Source: Telluria aromaticivorans (GTDB lineage: Bacteria; Pseudomonadota; Gammaproteobacteria; Burkholderiales; Burkholderiaceae_D). From it: 64,000 nt of DNA. The notes beneath the pieces were generated by a model that was not told the DNA's origin, made no database searches, and saw only the letters and a program-made list of their open reading frames with translations. The stretch covers positions 310,001-374,000 of the forward strand of contig NZ_JABAIV010000003.1 in assembly GCF_013003915.1 (NCBI RefSeq). Direction: 5' to 3'. The translations under genes were made by a program, and so were the position numbers. Shown piece by piece: positions 54,601 to 64,000 of this stretch (the first letter of the stretch is position 1; the number at the start of each line of letters is the position of its first letter).

Positions 54601-55680
54601 CTACCCCCCCGCCTTGCGCACCGTCGCCACCAGTACCGGCAAATGCCAGGCCCCACCCGGCGCCACCAGCCGGCACTTGCCGCTGGTGCTCGATGCCGTG
54701 TGCACGAAGCGCCGCCCGTCCCACACCCATTCGTCCGACGAGCGGCAATCGCCGAGGCCGCGGCCCTTGTGCGAGGCGCTGATGACGCCGTCCAGGTAAC
54801 CGGTGCCCTGCGTCGTCACCAGCACCGGCGCATAGGGCGGCGCGGTATTGGTTACCCAGTAGCCGGAACCGGCATTGTAGGCGCCCATCCAGCAGCGCGC
54901 CGACACCAGCAGCTTGTCGTGCGACAGCCGCACCACCGCGAGCGCATTGCTGCCCTTGGCGACATCGGCCAGGTCCTCGCATTCGGCGCCGCCCGGGGCG
55001 GCGTGCAGCTCGCCGAGCAGCAGGCGCACCTGCTCGCGCGGCAGCTTGCGTGGCGTGGCGGGCGGCACCGGCGCCGCGTCGACGACCGGCGCCGTCAGGG
55101 GCGGCGGCACGGACGCTTCCGGCCGGGCGCCCTTGCGCACCAGCGCGCCCGGGGTGCCCAGCCGGCCCTGGAATTCGTCCATCTTGAGCAGCACCGCGGC
55201 CGCCCCCTTGCCGGAAACGGTCCAGTGCATGCCGCCGCCCTCCCAGTCGAGGGTGGCCTTGCCGGCGAGCGCCGCCACCAGCGCATCGGCCTGCTTGCGG
55301 CTGAGGTCCGCGATCATGGTGTCGCGGTCGACCGCGACCGTACCCGCCACGCGCCCGTTGATGCGCATGGTCAGCAAATTCGATTTCGACAGCCGGGCCG
55401 CGGTTTCATCTTCGCCGTAGGTGCCGACCTGGAAGCGGGCCGTCACCGGCACGCCCGGACCGGCCTTGCGCACCAGCAGCACCGAGGCGGCCGCCGGCTC
55501 GCCCTCTTCCATGTGGTAGCCGGCCGCATAGCAGGTACGCGTGTTATCGCAGGCCAGTTCCCAGTCGAGGTGCTGGTACCTGACCTGCGGCGAAGCGGCC
55601 ACGGCAGGCCCGGCGAGCGAGGCGGCAAGGGAAACGGCGGCAGCGAGGGCAAGGTGGATGCAGGCACAGGTTCTGGCCAT
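54601..55680 (-). CDS. DUF1176 exported protein
   Basis: A 359-residue protein with a signal peptide (MARTCACIHLALAAAVSLAA..VAAS). DWELACDNTRTCYAAGY and the C-terminal GLGDCRSSDEWVWDGRRF are the marks of the DUF1176 family of periplasmic proteins, whose function is unknown. Paired Cys suggest disulfides. TTGGAGCCAAT precedes the ATG. It stands alone between the repeat and the divergent UPF0126 gene. Confidence 0.85.
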   Translation of the reverse strand: MARTCACIHLALAAAVSLAASLAGPAVAASPQVRYQHLDWELACDNTRTCYAAGYHMEEGEPAAASVLLVRKAGPGVPVTARFQVGTYGEDETAARLSKSNLLTMRINGRVAGTVAVDRDTMIADLSRKQADALVAALAGKATLDWEGGGMHWTVSGKGAAAVLLKMDEFQGRLGTPGALVRKGARPEASVPPPLTAPVVDAAPVPPATPRKLPREQVRLLLGELHAAPGGAECEDLADVAKGSNALAVVRLSHDKLLVSARCWMGAYNAGSGYWVTNTAPPYAPVLVTTQGTGYLDGVISASHKGRGLGDCRSSDEWVWDGRRFVHTASSTSGKCRLVAPGGAWHLPVLVATVRKAGG

Positions 55681-55787
55681 ATTGGCTCCAACGACAGTAA
55701 CGTATAGCAATTAACGTGGACGAATGCCCTTACGTTAATGTAGAGCCGCATGGTAGTCTAATAAAAGTTCCGGCTAACCCTCTGCGC

Positions 55788-56393
55788 ATGACCCTAATCA
55801 AGTTTATTGAAATCATGGCGATCCTGGTGGGCGCTTTTTCCGGCTTCATCGAGGCCCGGCGCAAGCGCATGGACCTGGTGGGGGTGTTCACGGTGGCCTT
55901 CATCACGGCTTTCGGCGGCGGCACCCTGCGCGACATCCTGTTGGACAAGCGGCCGCTGTTCTGGGTGACGCATCAGGAATACGCGATCCTGATCTTCGTG
56001 CTGGCCCTGGTGGCCTCTCCCCTGATCCGCACGCTGCGCCAGATGGTGTCCGAACGCCTGATCGTGATCGCCGATGCGGTCGGCCTGGGCCTGTTCTCGA
56101 TCGCCGGCGTGTCGGCGGCGCTGGACGCCAACATGCCGATCTTCATCGCCTCGATGATGGGGGTGATCACAGGTATCTTCGGCGGGGTCCTGCGCGACAT
56201 CGTCTGCAACGAGGTGCCGATGGTCTTCCGCGACGGCAAACCGTACGCGATCTGCGCCTTCCTCGGCAACTGGCTGTTCCTCTTGATGGGCAAATACGGC
56301 GTCGGCCACGACTTCGCCCTGTGGTCGAGCGCCCTGTTCATCAGCGGGCTGCGCCTGATTACCTGGAAGTTCGATCTGCGGATGGGGCGCTAG
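55788..56393 (+). CDS. UPF0126/TRIC-like membrane protein (YicG family)
   Basis: A 201-residue membrane protein with six or seven helices. The two internal repeats contain FGGGTLRDILL and FGGVLRDIVC, the hallmark glycine/arginine motifs of the family, which is structurally like trimeric intracellular cation channels. A role in cation or small-molecule flux is inferred. The ATG at 55788 fits the usual family length; the upstream frame has no membrane content. The ribosome site is weak. Confidence 0.9.
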   Translation: MTLIKFIEIMAILVGAFSGFIEARRKRMDLVGVFTVAFITAFGGGTLRDILLDKRPLFWVTHQEYAILIFVLALVASPLIRTLRQMVSERLIVIADAVGLGLFSIAGVSAALDANMPIFIASMMGVITGIFGGVLRDIVCNEVPMVFRDGKPYAICAFLGNWLFLLMGKYGVGHDFALWSSALFISGLRLITWKFDLRMGR

Positions 56394-56488
56394 CAGCCAT
56401 CCCGCCACACCACCCGTCGCTTTTGCGACAAGCTACATCGGCGGTGCTAATATCGGCTTATCTCCCAGGTGAGTTTCAAGCGAACCCA

Positions 56489-57580
56489 ATGAAAAAGGCA
56501 AGGATAGCGTTCAGCGCAGTCGTTTTATATCTGGCTGCCGGCGTTTTTCTTTACCCCTTCTGGTGATACAGAACCATATCGGAACTAAATCACGAGATTT
56601 TGTTTGACTACATGTTCGGCCACACCTTTGTTGCCAACGTGGTGTTTATTAGCGCCCTCGTCTTCCTGTTCCGGGCCTACGACCAGGATCAAGCCAGTTC
56701 AAAACGATGGGTCCTGGTCCTGAATTCGGTTTTCTCCCGAAACCATTTCCCGCTGTTCGCGGTCCTGTTGCTGACCCTGGCCTGGACCCGGGCGAATTAC
56801 ATGAAAATCGAAAATGGACCATGGGAAGTGGAAGTATCGACGATTGCGCCTGATTCGACCGCGGAAACCCCCTTCTCGATTGCCTCGCCCATTGAGCTGA
56901 TCTATTCCGACAGCGAACGCCTGACCGAGGTGTATTCGCAGATTCGGGGCGACATGAAAATCACCGAGAAAAAATTCTCCCGGAAAGCAACAGGAGAGGC
57001 GAAAGCCGGGGGCAATGCAGGCGTCGTCGACTTCGAAGGAAAAGTGGGTGGCGAAAGCGAACAATCATCCACCTTCGCTGCGGTCGATCCGAGCAACGCG
57101 CAAAATGTCATCAGGATCATTGAACACCTGTACAAGGAAAAGCGCCTGCTTCCGGTGCGCAGCATCGAAATCCAGAGTCCCGAACTGAATGAACTCGATC
57201 GCGCCGTGCGCTTGCTGGACAATACCTACAAGATTCCCCTCTCGGCAAACCTGATCGAGGCGCGGCGGCGAGCGATCATCGAGCAAAACCTGAAAGTGTC
57301 GGCACCTAACGAATTCACCCAGGGGAGCTGGGTCGTGGTGCAAGGCATGAACCATATCAGCCGGCCGGCCAAGAATATCTCGCTGTCCTTCGATTACGTC
57401 CCGTCGCTCCCCGGACGTGCCAGATTCCGATGCGACATTCCGACGCCGCTTTCCGGTGCAGGCAGCGTGCTGAAAAACGAGAAAACGCTGGAAGCGAAAA
57501 TATTCGGCAAGATCCGGCATGTCAAGAGTACACCGGCGGGTATCGAATACACATTGAGCTGCTATGCGATTTACGTCTGA
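56489..57580 (+). pseudogene. Membrane protein gene interrupted by an in-frame TGA
   Basis: One frame from ATG 56489 runs to 57580 with a single TGA at 56564-56566. The first 25 residues (MKKARIAFSAVVLYLAAGVF..) form a membrane segment; after the TGA the frame continues YRTISELNHEILFDYMFGHT with two more helices and a soluble domain of about 270 residues. The context TTCTGGTGATAC is consistent with a TGG-to-TGA change. It may be a nonsense mutant, read through, or a sequencing error; downstream translation could restart at 56612. The product is not recognised, and base composition is lower in GC than the neighbours. Confidence 0.6.
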
Positions 57581-57607
57581 GGCCGGACCACCGGCCTGCA
57601 AGCGCTT

Positions 57608-58125
57608 CTACGCGCTGCGCGCACCCGCTTGCTGCACTTCTGCCCGCAGCCGCGCCAGCGCCGTACCCAGGGTTTCCTGCGTATGGGGCTTGGCCAGCAC
57701 GCCGCCGCGCGGCATGGTTTCCTTCGCGTTGGCAGCCAGATGCAGCAGCGCCACTTCGAGCTGGGTCGGGTCGGCATCGGCCGGCCACAGGTCCGGCTCG
57801 ATGGGTACCTTTAATCGGATCTGCTCGCGCAGGGACTGCTGCAGCAGCTCGTGCATCTCGTCGAGCGGACGCCCGACGTCGACGGCGCCGGCGGCGAGCG
57901 CAGGCGACGGCCGAAAGCCAGCGGTTGGTGGGTGAGCTTGGCGCCGCGCGATGCCGAATGCTGGATCGCATGCAGCGCACGCTGGAAGCGTCCGCCGCCC
58001 GGTTCGACCAGCGGCAGCAGCGTCACCGAGCCCCGGATCACCTGCAGCAGGGTGTTGAAATCGTGAGCCACGCCACCGGTGAGGCGCCGATCGCCTCGAG
58101 CTTGCGCGATTCGTTCAGCGCGAGA
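57608..58125 (-). pseudogene. Decayed hybrid sensor histidine kinase
   Basis: Pieces of a kinase are spread over frames. ALNESRKLEAIG, then after a frameshift TGGVAHDFNTLLQVIRGSVT (an H box), then after a second frameshift MHELLQQSLREQIRLKVPIE and LHLAANAKETMPRGG (an N-box region). This is joined directly to VLAKPHTQETLGTALARLRA, the C-terminal end of a receiver domain, so the G boxes and most of the receiver were deleted. No intact start or product remains. It lies between the broken membrane gene and glnB. Confidence 0.75.
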
Positions 58126-58164
58126 CTACAAGACTGCCCTACTAGGCGGCCTGGACGGTAACGA

Positions 58165-60568
<2,404 letters not shown>

Positions 60569-60664
60569 GGTGGGGTCTTTCGCGTGCCGGCCGGCGCTGG
60601 ACTGCTTGAAAACAGCGGCCTGCAGGGTCGCAATGTATCCATTCGTTTTGCTACGGAAGTCATT

Positions 60665-61804
60665 TTGAATTATCGCACGCATATCGTTTCTTCTCTCCCC
60701 GAGCTGGGGCAGGCCCGCTGGGATGCGCTGGTGGCGGCGCAGGAGAATGCCAACCCCTTCCTGTCGTATGCCTTCCTGCATGCACTGCACGCGTCAAGCA
60801 GCGCGGCGCCGGAGACCGGCTGGCAGCCGCAGTACATCGCGCTGTTCGACGGCGAGGAACTGGCCGCCGCCCTGCCCCTGTACGTCAAGGACCACTCCTA
60901 TGGCGAATACGTGTTCGACTGGGCCTGGGCCGATGCCTACCACCGGCATGGGCTGGATTACTACCCGAAGCTGCTCTCGGCGATCCCGTTCACGCCGGTG
61001 GCCGGGCCGCGCCTGCTGGCGCGCGACGATGCCGCGCGCGCCGCGCTGATCGAGGTGCTGGTGGCGACGCAGCGCGCGACCGAGGTCTCGTCCACCCACA
61101 TCCTGTTCCCGCCCGAGGCGCATGCGCGCCAGCTGCACGATGCCGGCTTCATGCTGCGCAGCGGCGTGCAGTTCCACTGGCTGAACCAGGGGTATGCCGA
61201 CTTCGAAGAATTCCTGGCCACGCTGGAGCAAAAGAAGCGCAAGAACATCCGCGCCGAACGGCGCAAGGTTCGCGAGGCTGGGGTGACGATGCGCCGGGTG
61301 CGCGGGCGCGATGCGCAGGAGAGCGACTGGGTGCTGTTCAATCGCTGCTACCGCCACACCTACCAGGCGCACCATTCGACGCCCTACCTGAACCTGGACT
61401 TTTTCCGCCGCATCGGCGAGTCCATGCCGGACAATATTCTGCTGGTGATCGCCGAACGCGATGGGCGCGACATCGCGGCCTCGCTGGTGATCCACAACGA
61501 GACCACGCTGTTCGGGCGCTACTGGGGCGAGCTGGAACACGTGCCCTGCCTGCATTTCGAAGCGGCCTATTACCAGCCGCTCGAGTTCTGCATCGAACAA
61601 GGCATCCAGGCTTTCGAAGGCGGCGCCCAGGGCGAGCACAAGATGGCGCGCGGCTTCCTGCCGACCCGTACCTGGTCGGCGCACTGGCTGGCGCATCCCT
61701 CGTTTGCGGATGCGATCGAGCGCTTCCTGGAGCGGGAAAGCGGCGGGATCGACGATTACATGGATGAGCTGAACGAGCGTAATCCGTTTCGCTCAGCTAC
61801 CTAG
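60665..61804 (+). CDS. GNAT/FemAB-like protein (PF04339, DUF482 type)
   Basis: About 379 residues. [47 protein letters not shown] and [15 protein letters not shown] match the PF04339 family, a double acetyltransferase-like fold related to FemAB peptidoglycan enzymes; function unknown. The start is probably the TTG at 60665 with GGAAG before it; no in-frame ATG exists nearby. It is divergent from nadE and overlaps the convergent GNAT gene by 8 nt at the 3' end. Confidence 0.85.
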   Translation: MNYRTHIVSSLPELGQARWDALVAAQENANPFLSYAFLHALHASSSAAPETGWQPQYIALFDGEELAAALPLYVKDHSYGEYVFDWAWADAYHRHGLDYYPKLLSAIPFTPVAGPRLLARDDAARAALIEVLVATQRATEVSSTHILFPPEAHARQLHDAGFMLRSGVQFHWLNQGYADFEEFLATLEQKKRKNIRAERRKVREAGVTMRRVRGRDAQESDWVLFNRCYRHTYQAHHSTPYLNLDFFRRIGESMPDNILLVIAERDGRDIAASLVIHNETTLFGRYWGELEHVPCLHFEAAYYQPLEFCIEQGIQAFEGGAQGEHKMARGFLPTRTWSAHWLAHPSFADAIERFLERESGGIDDYMDELNERNPFRSAT

Positions 61805-62318
61805 CAAGCCGGTCGAGCGCAGCCTGCAATTCGCTCGCGGGAAGCACGTAGCGGCCATAGGGCACGCCGCGAATCGGATCGAGGTCGCGGTTGCGGGTGA
61901 ATCCGAGGCTGGTGTAGAGACGCAGCGCCGAGGTCATGATGGGACTGGTGTGCAGGCCAATTGCCGGCGCGTCGTCACGGATGGCGCAGCGCAGGCAAGC
62001 CGCTACCAGATCACCGCCGATGCCCAGGCCTCGGTGCGCCGGGTCGACTACCAGCATGCGGATCACCGACCAGTCATCCGGGAAGATTGCGCTCCTGGGC
62101 TTGCCGGGGCCGACGTGCACGATCGCACCCACGACCTGACCGTCCAGTTCGGCTACCAGCAGGTCGGCCTGGACGGCGAGATCCGCCATCCGGCCGATGC
62201 CTTCGCTGAATGCGGGCCAATCCTCGTATTCGTGTTGGTACTGGCCGAAGGCGGCCAGCGCCACGCGATTGACACCATCGCGGTCGGCTGCCTCGTAGGG
62301 GCGGATGAGATAGCTCAT
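61797..62318 (-). CDS. GNAT-family N-acetyltransferase
   Basis: A 173-residue acetyltransferase. MLVVDPAHRGLGIGGDLVAA carries the acetyl-CoA motif (RGLGIGG), and LRLYTSLGFTRNRD is the conserved C-terminal block. The acceptor cannot be inferred. It converges with the PF04339 gene, their 3' ends overlapping by 8 nt. Confidence 0.92.
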   Translation of the reverse strand: MSYLIRPYEAADRDGVNRVALAAFGQYQHEYEDWPAFSEGIGRMADLAVQADLLVAELDGQVVGAIVHVGPGKPRSAIFPDDWSVIRMLVVDPAHRGLGIGGDLVAACLRCAIRDDAPAIGLHTSPIMTSALRLYTSLGFTRNRDLDPIRGVPYGRYVLPASELQAALDRLAR

Positions 62319-62353
62319 CGCCCAAGTATAAGGTGGTTCTCCCGCAAACGAGC

Positions 62354-62390
62354 GAAGGGCCGGGTGCGCTCGATGCGGACCCGGCCCTTC
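62354..62390. terminator. Strong hairpin terminator
   Basis: GAAGGGCCGGGT at 62354-62365 and ACCCGGCCCTTC at 62379-62390 form a perfect 12-bp stem with a 13-nt loop. On the minus strand it ends with GCTCGTTT, 52 nt past the stop of the 46-residue gene. Confidence 0.7.
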
Positions 62391-62441
62391 TCGTTTCAGG
62401 CGCCGCGCTGGTAGACGCGGGCGCTCTGCAGCCAGCCTTGC

Positions 62442-62582
62442 TTAGTTCCAGCCGCCTGCGTTCGAGCGAAACTCGACGTGGAAAGGCTTGGCAAGTTCAG
62501 CCTGCTTGCGCAGGACGTTCAGGGCGCGGCCATTGGCGGCGGCCAGCAGCAGGCGGGCAACGGTGTTCAGGAAATTCTTCAT
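62442..62582 (-). CDS. Small basic protein (46 aa)
   Basis: ATG at 62582 to TAA at 62442 encodes 46 residues, beginning MKNFLNTVARLLLAAANGRA and ending HVEFRSNAGGWN. The ribosome site AGAGGAG is strong and well spaced, and a perfect hairpin terminator follows at 62354-62390, so it has all the parts of a gene. The protein is an amphipathic helix with several Lys/Arg and a C-terminal polar tail. No homologue is recognised. It stands alone between the GNAT gene and the mdc cluster. Confidence 0.65.
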   Translation of the reverse strand: MKNFLNTVARLLLAAANGRALNVLRKQAELAKPFHVEFRSNAGGWN

Positions 62583-62727
62583 AGCGACTCCTCTTTTACC
62601 TTGTCAACATCGGCAAGGCTGACGGTAAGCATGCGATCACGAATGCGATGCGATACAACCGTTATATAGGCGAGTCAGTCAAACTTCCAATTCCCATTAG
62701 CAATACCAGACATCATCCTCGTGAATG

Positions 62728-63657
62728 TTATTCGAGTTGCCTCCCCAGCCAGGAGCATACGCCTCCGAGGGAGCGGAATTCGGTAATGGAACGGCAAGCG
62801 ATGTCCGGGTGGCGTGCCTGCAACATGCGCGACAAGGCCGCGCCCGGTCCCAGTTCGAGCGCGACAGTCACGCCGGCCTCGACGCAGGCGTCCATGCAGT
62901 CTTTCCAGCGGATCGGTTCCGCAAGCTGGCGTGCCAGGTGGTCAACTGCCCGGCTGGCATCCTGCAGCGGTTCGGCGGAGATGCCGGACAGGACCGGGAA
63001 GGCCGGCGCCGACCAGCGCTGGGCGTGCAGCAGTGCCGCGAAAGGCGCCACCGCAGCCCCCATTAGCGGCGTGTGGGAGGCGACTTCAACCGGCAGCACC
63101 GCGGCGCGGCCGCCCGCTGCGACGGCCGCCTCGGCCAGTGCTTCACGCTGCCTGGCAAGCCCGCCGGCCACCAGCGTGTCGTCGCCGGTCACGATGGCAG
63201 CATGGAAGCCGAAACGCTGCAGCAGTTCGTCGGCGCTGCCGATCGGCATATCGGACAGGGCGACCATGCCCTGGGGCGGCCCGCTGGCCATACAGGCATC
63301 CATCAGGCGGGCGCGCTCGACGGCAAGTTTCACGGCATCAAGGGGGTCGAGGGCGCCGGCGACGCCCCAGGCGGCCAGCTCGCCGATGCTGTAGCCCGCA
63401 ACCAGCGCAGGCGCGGGCGCCAGCTCGCCCAGGGCGGTCCACGTGGCCAGGGTGGCGGCCACGATCGATGGCTGGGCCACCCGGTTGGAAAAGCGCGCCG
63501 GGCCCTCGAGGGACTCACGCAGCGGCCCTGCCAGTGCCGGGTCGTCGAACCAGGCGTCGAGCAGGCGGCCGGCCGCCGGATTATCCCGCGCCATGTCGAA
63601 CATGGCTGGATGCTGGGCACCCTGGCCCGGACACAGGATAAGAAGCCGTCCCGCCAT
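62728..63657 (-). CDS. mdcH: Malonate decarboxylase acyltransferase (epsilon subunit)
   Basis: A 309-residue malonyl-CoA:ACP-transacylase-like enzyme. LCPGQGAQHPAMF is the N-terminal FabD-like motif, GYSIGELAAWG has the nucleophile Ser90, and ASHTPLMG the His. MdcH loads malonyl on the acetyl-ACP subunit of malonate decarboxylase. The neighbouring mdcB (stop one base before this start) supports MdcH rather than FabD. It is the last gene of the mdc cluster in view. Confidence 0.9.
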   Translation of the reverse strand: MAGRLLILCPGQGAQHPAMFDMARDNPAAGRLLDAWFDDPALAGPLRESLEGPARFSNRVAQPSIVAATLATWTALGELAPAPALVAGYSIGELAAWGVAGALDPLDAVKLAVERARLMDACMASGPPQGMVALSDMPIGSADELLQRFGFHAAIVTGDDTLVAGGLARQREALAEAAVAAGGRAAVLPVEVASHTPLMGAAVAPFAALLHAQRWSAPAFPVLSGISAEPLQDASRAVDHLARQLAEPIRWKDCMDACVEAGVTVALELGPGAALSRMLQARHPDIACRSITEFRSLGGVCSWLGRQLE

Positions 63658-63658
63658 G

Positions 63659-64000
63659 TCAGCCCTGCCCTGCGCACACGGCGTGCAGCAGGCAGGCGGC
63701 GCCCAGCAGGTCGGCCGCGCCGCCCGGCGACAGACGTGCGACGACGAAGGCGCGGTGGCAGGCCAACGCGCGTTCCTCCCAGTCCGGGGCGGCGGTCCCG
63801 CCACGCGCGACGAAGGCGCGTGCCTGGCGCCGCACCGCCTGCGCGCCTTCGATGCCGCCGCGGTGATAGACGTTGGTGTCACTGATGTGGGCCATCAGCG
63901 CGAACAGTGCGTCGACGCGGGCCTGCCGCATGCCACGTTTGGCGCCGAGCGCGCGCTGCAAGGCCGGCAAGCCGATGCCGAATACCGAGGGGAAGCCGCG
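63659..64000 (-). CDS. mdcB: Triphosphoribosyl-dephospho-CoA synthase, 5' partial
   Basis: The C-terminal 113 residues of a CitG/MdcB-family enzyme; the frame is open to the right window edge. RGFPSVFGIGLPAL, ISDTNVYHRGGIEGAQAVRR and the C-terminal PGGAADLLGAACLLHA match the family. It makes the prosthetic group precursor of the acyl carrier subunit of malonate decarboxylase. Its TGA is one base before the mdcH start, so they are coupled. Most of the cluster lies outside. Confidence 0.9.
   Translation of the reverse strand, partial: RGFPSVFGIGLPALQRALGAKRGMRQARVDALFALMAHISDTNVYHRGGIEGAQAVRRQARAFVARGGTAAPDWEERALACHRAFVVARLSPGGAADLLGAACLLHAVCAGQG

Overview
The window is high-GC bacterial DNA with densely packed genes on both strands and reads as a betaproteobacterium of the Oxalobacteraceae, most like Massilia. 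This placement rests on gene content (serS beside tRNA-Ser, nadE next to a P-II gene, class I PHA genes, a bacteriophytochrome, PHB depolymerase and many short dispersed intergenic repeats). No rRNA or species marker is present, so the genus is inferred.

Layout. 1-16.4 kb: envelope and secreted hydrolases (M23 and M4 peptidases, YpfJ-type metalloprotease), a zinc alcohol dehydrogenase pair, a PHB-depolymerase-type esterase with a ribbon-helix-helix regulator and its likely operator, a PRISE-type reductase, a divergent LysR / alcohol dehydrogenase / MFS unit, a PAS-GGDEF-EAL protein and a VioB-type ferritin-like protein. 16.5-34.1 kb: a metabolic stress island with five universal stress protein genes (seven Usp domains), an acyl-CoA ligase of feruloyl-CoA synthetase type, an NfeD-protease/slipin pair, phaC and phaB, a phosphofructokinase, nhaA, a hemerythrin-like protein and a five-gene sulfide/persulfide operon under a BigR-type repressor. 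FNR-like boxes lie about 90 nt upstream of two usp genes. The content recalls low-oxygen-activated loci of Burkholderia, and the likely job is survival and redox/carbon balancing under oxygen limitation. 34.1-38.6 kb: maeB, an unusual tRNA-Ser region and serS.

38.7-45.4 kb: a four-gene operon of exported proteins of unknown function (lipoprotein, Ser/Ala-rich protein, 705-residue protein, 223-residue protein), a small periplasmic protein, a membrane protein and a winged-helix regulator. 45.4-52.1 kb: housekeeping genes rarA, lolA, ftsK, trxB and a Smr-domain gene. 52.2-62.6 kb: bacteriophytochrome kinase, DUF1176 protein, UPF0126 channel-like protein, a membrane gene broken by an in-frame TGA, a decayed sensor kinase, glnB, nadE, two GNAT-fold genes and an unlisted 46-residue small protein. 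62.7-64 kb: the end of a malonate decarboxylase cluster (mdcH and partial mdcB).

The most unusual material is non-coding. First, a roughly 215-bp MITE-like palindromic element is present several times, including one copy inserted inside another, both with 9-bp direct repeats. Second, a four-unit array alternates two identical tRNA-Ser(CGA) genes with two tRNA-derived, strongly structured elements, each unit carrying a similar GCTCCC/GGGAGC hairpin. Third, a second palindromic repeat fills two convergent intergenic gaps.
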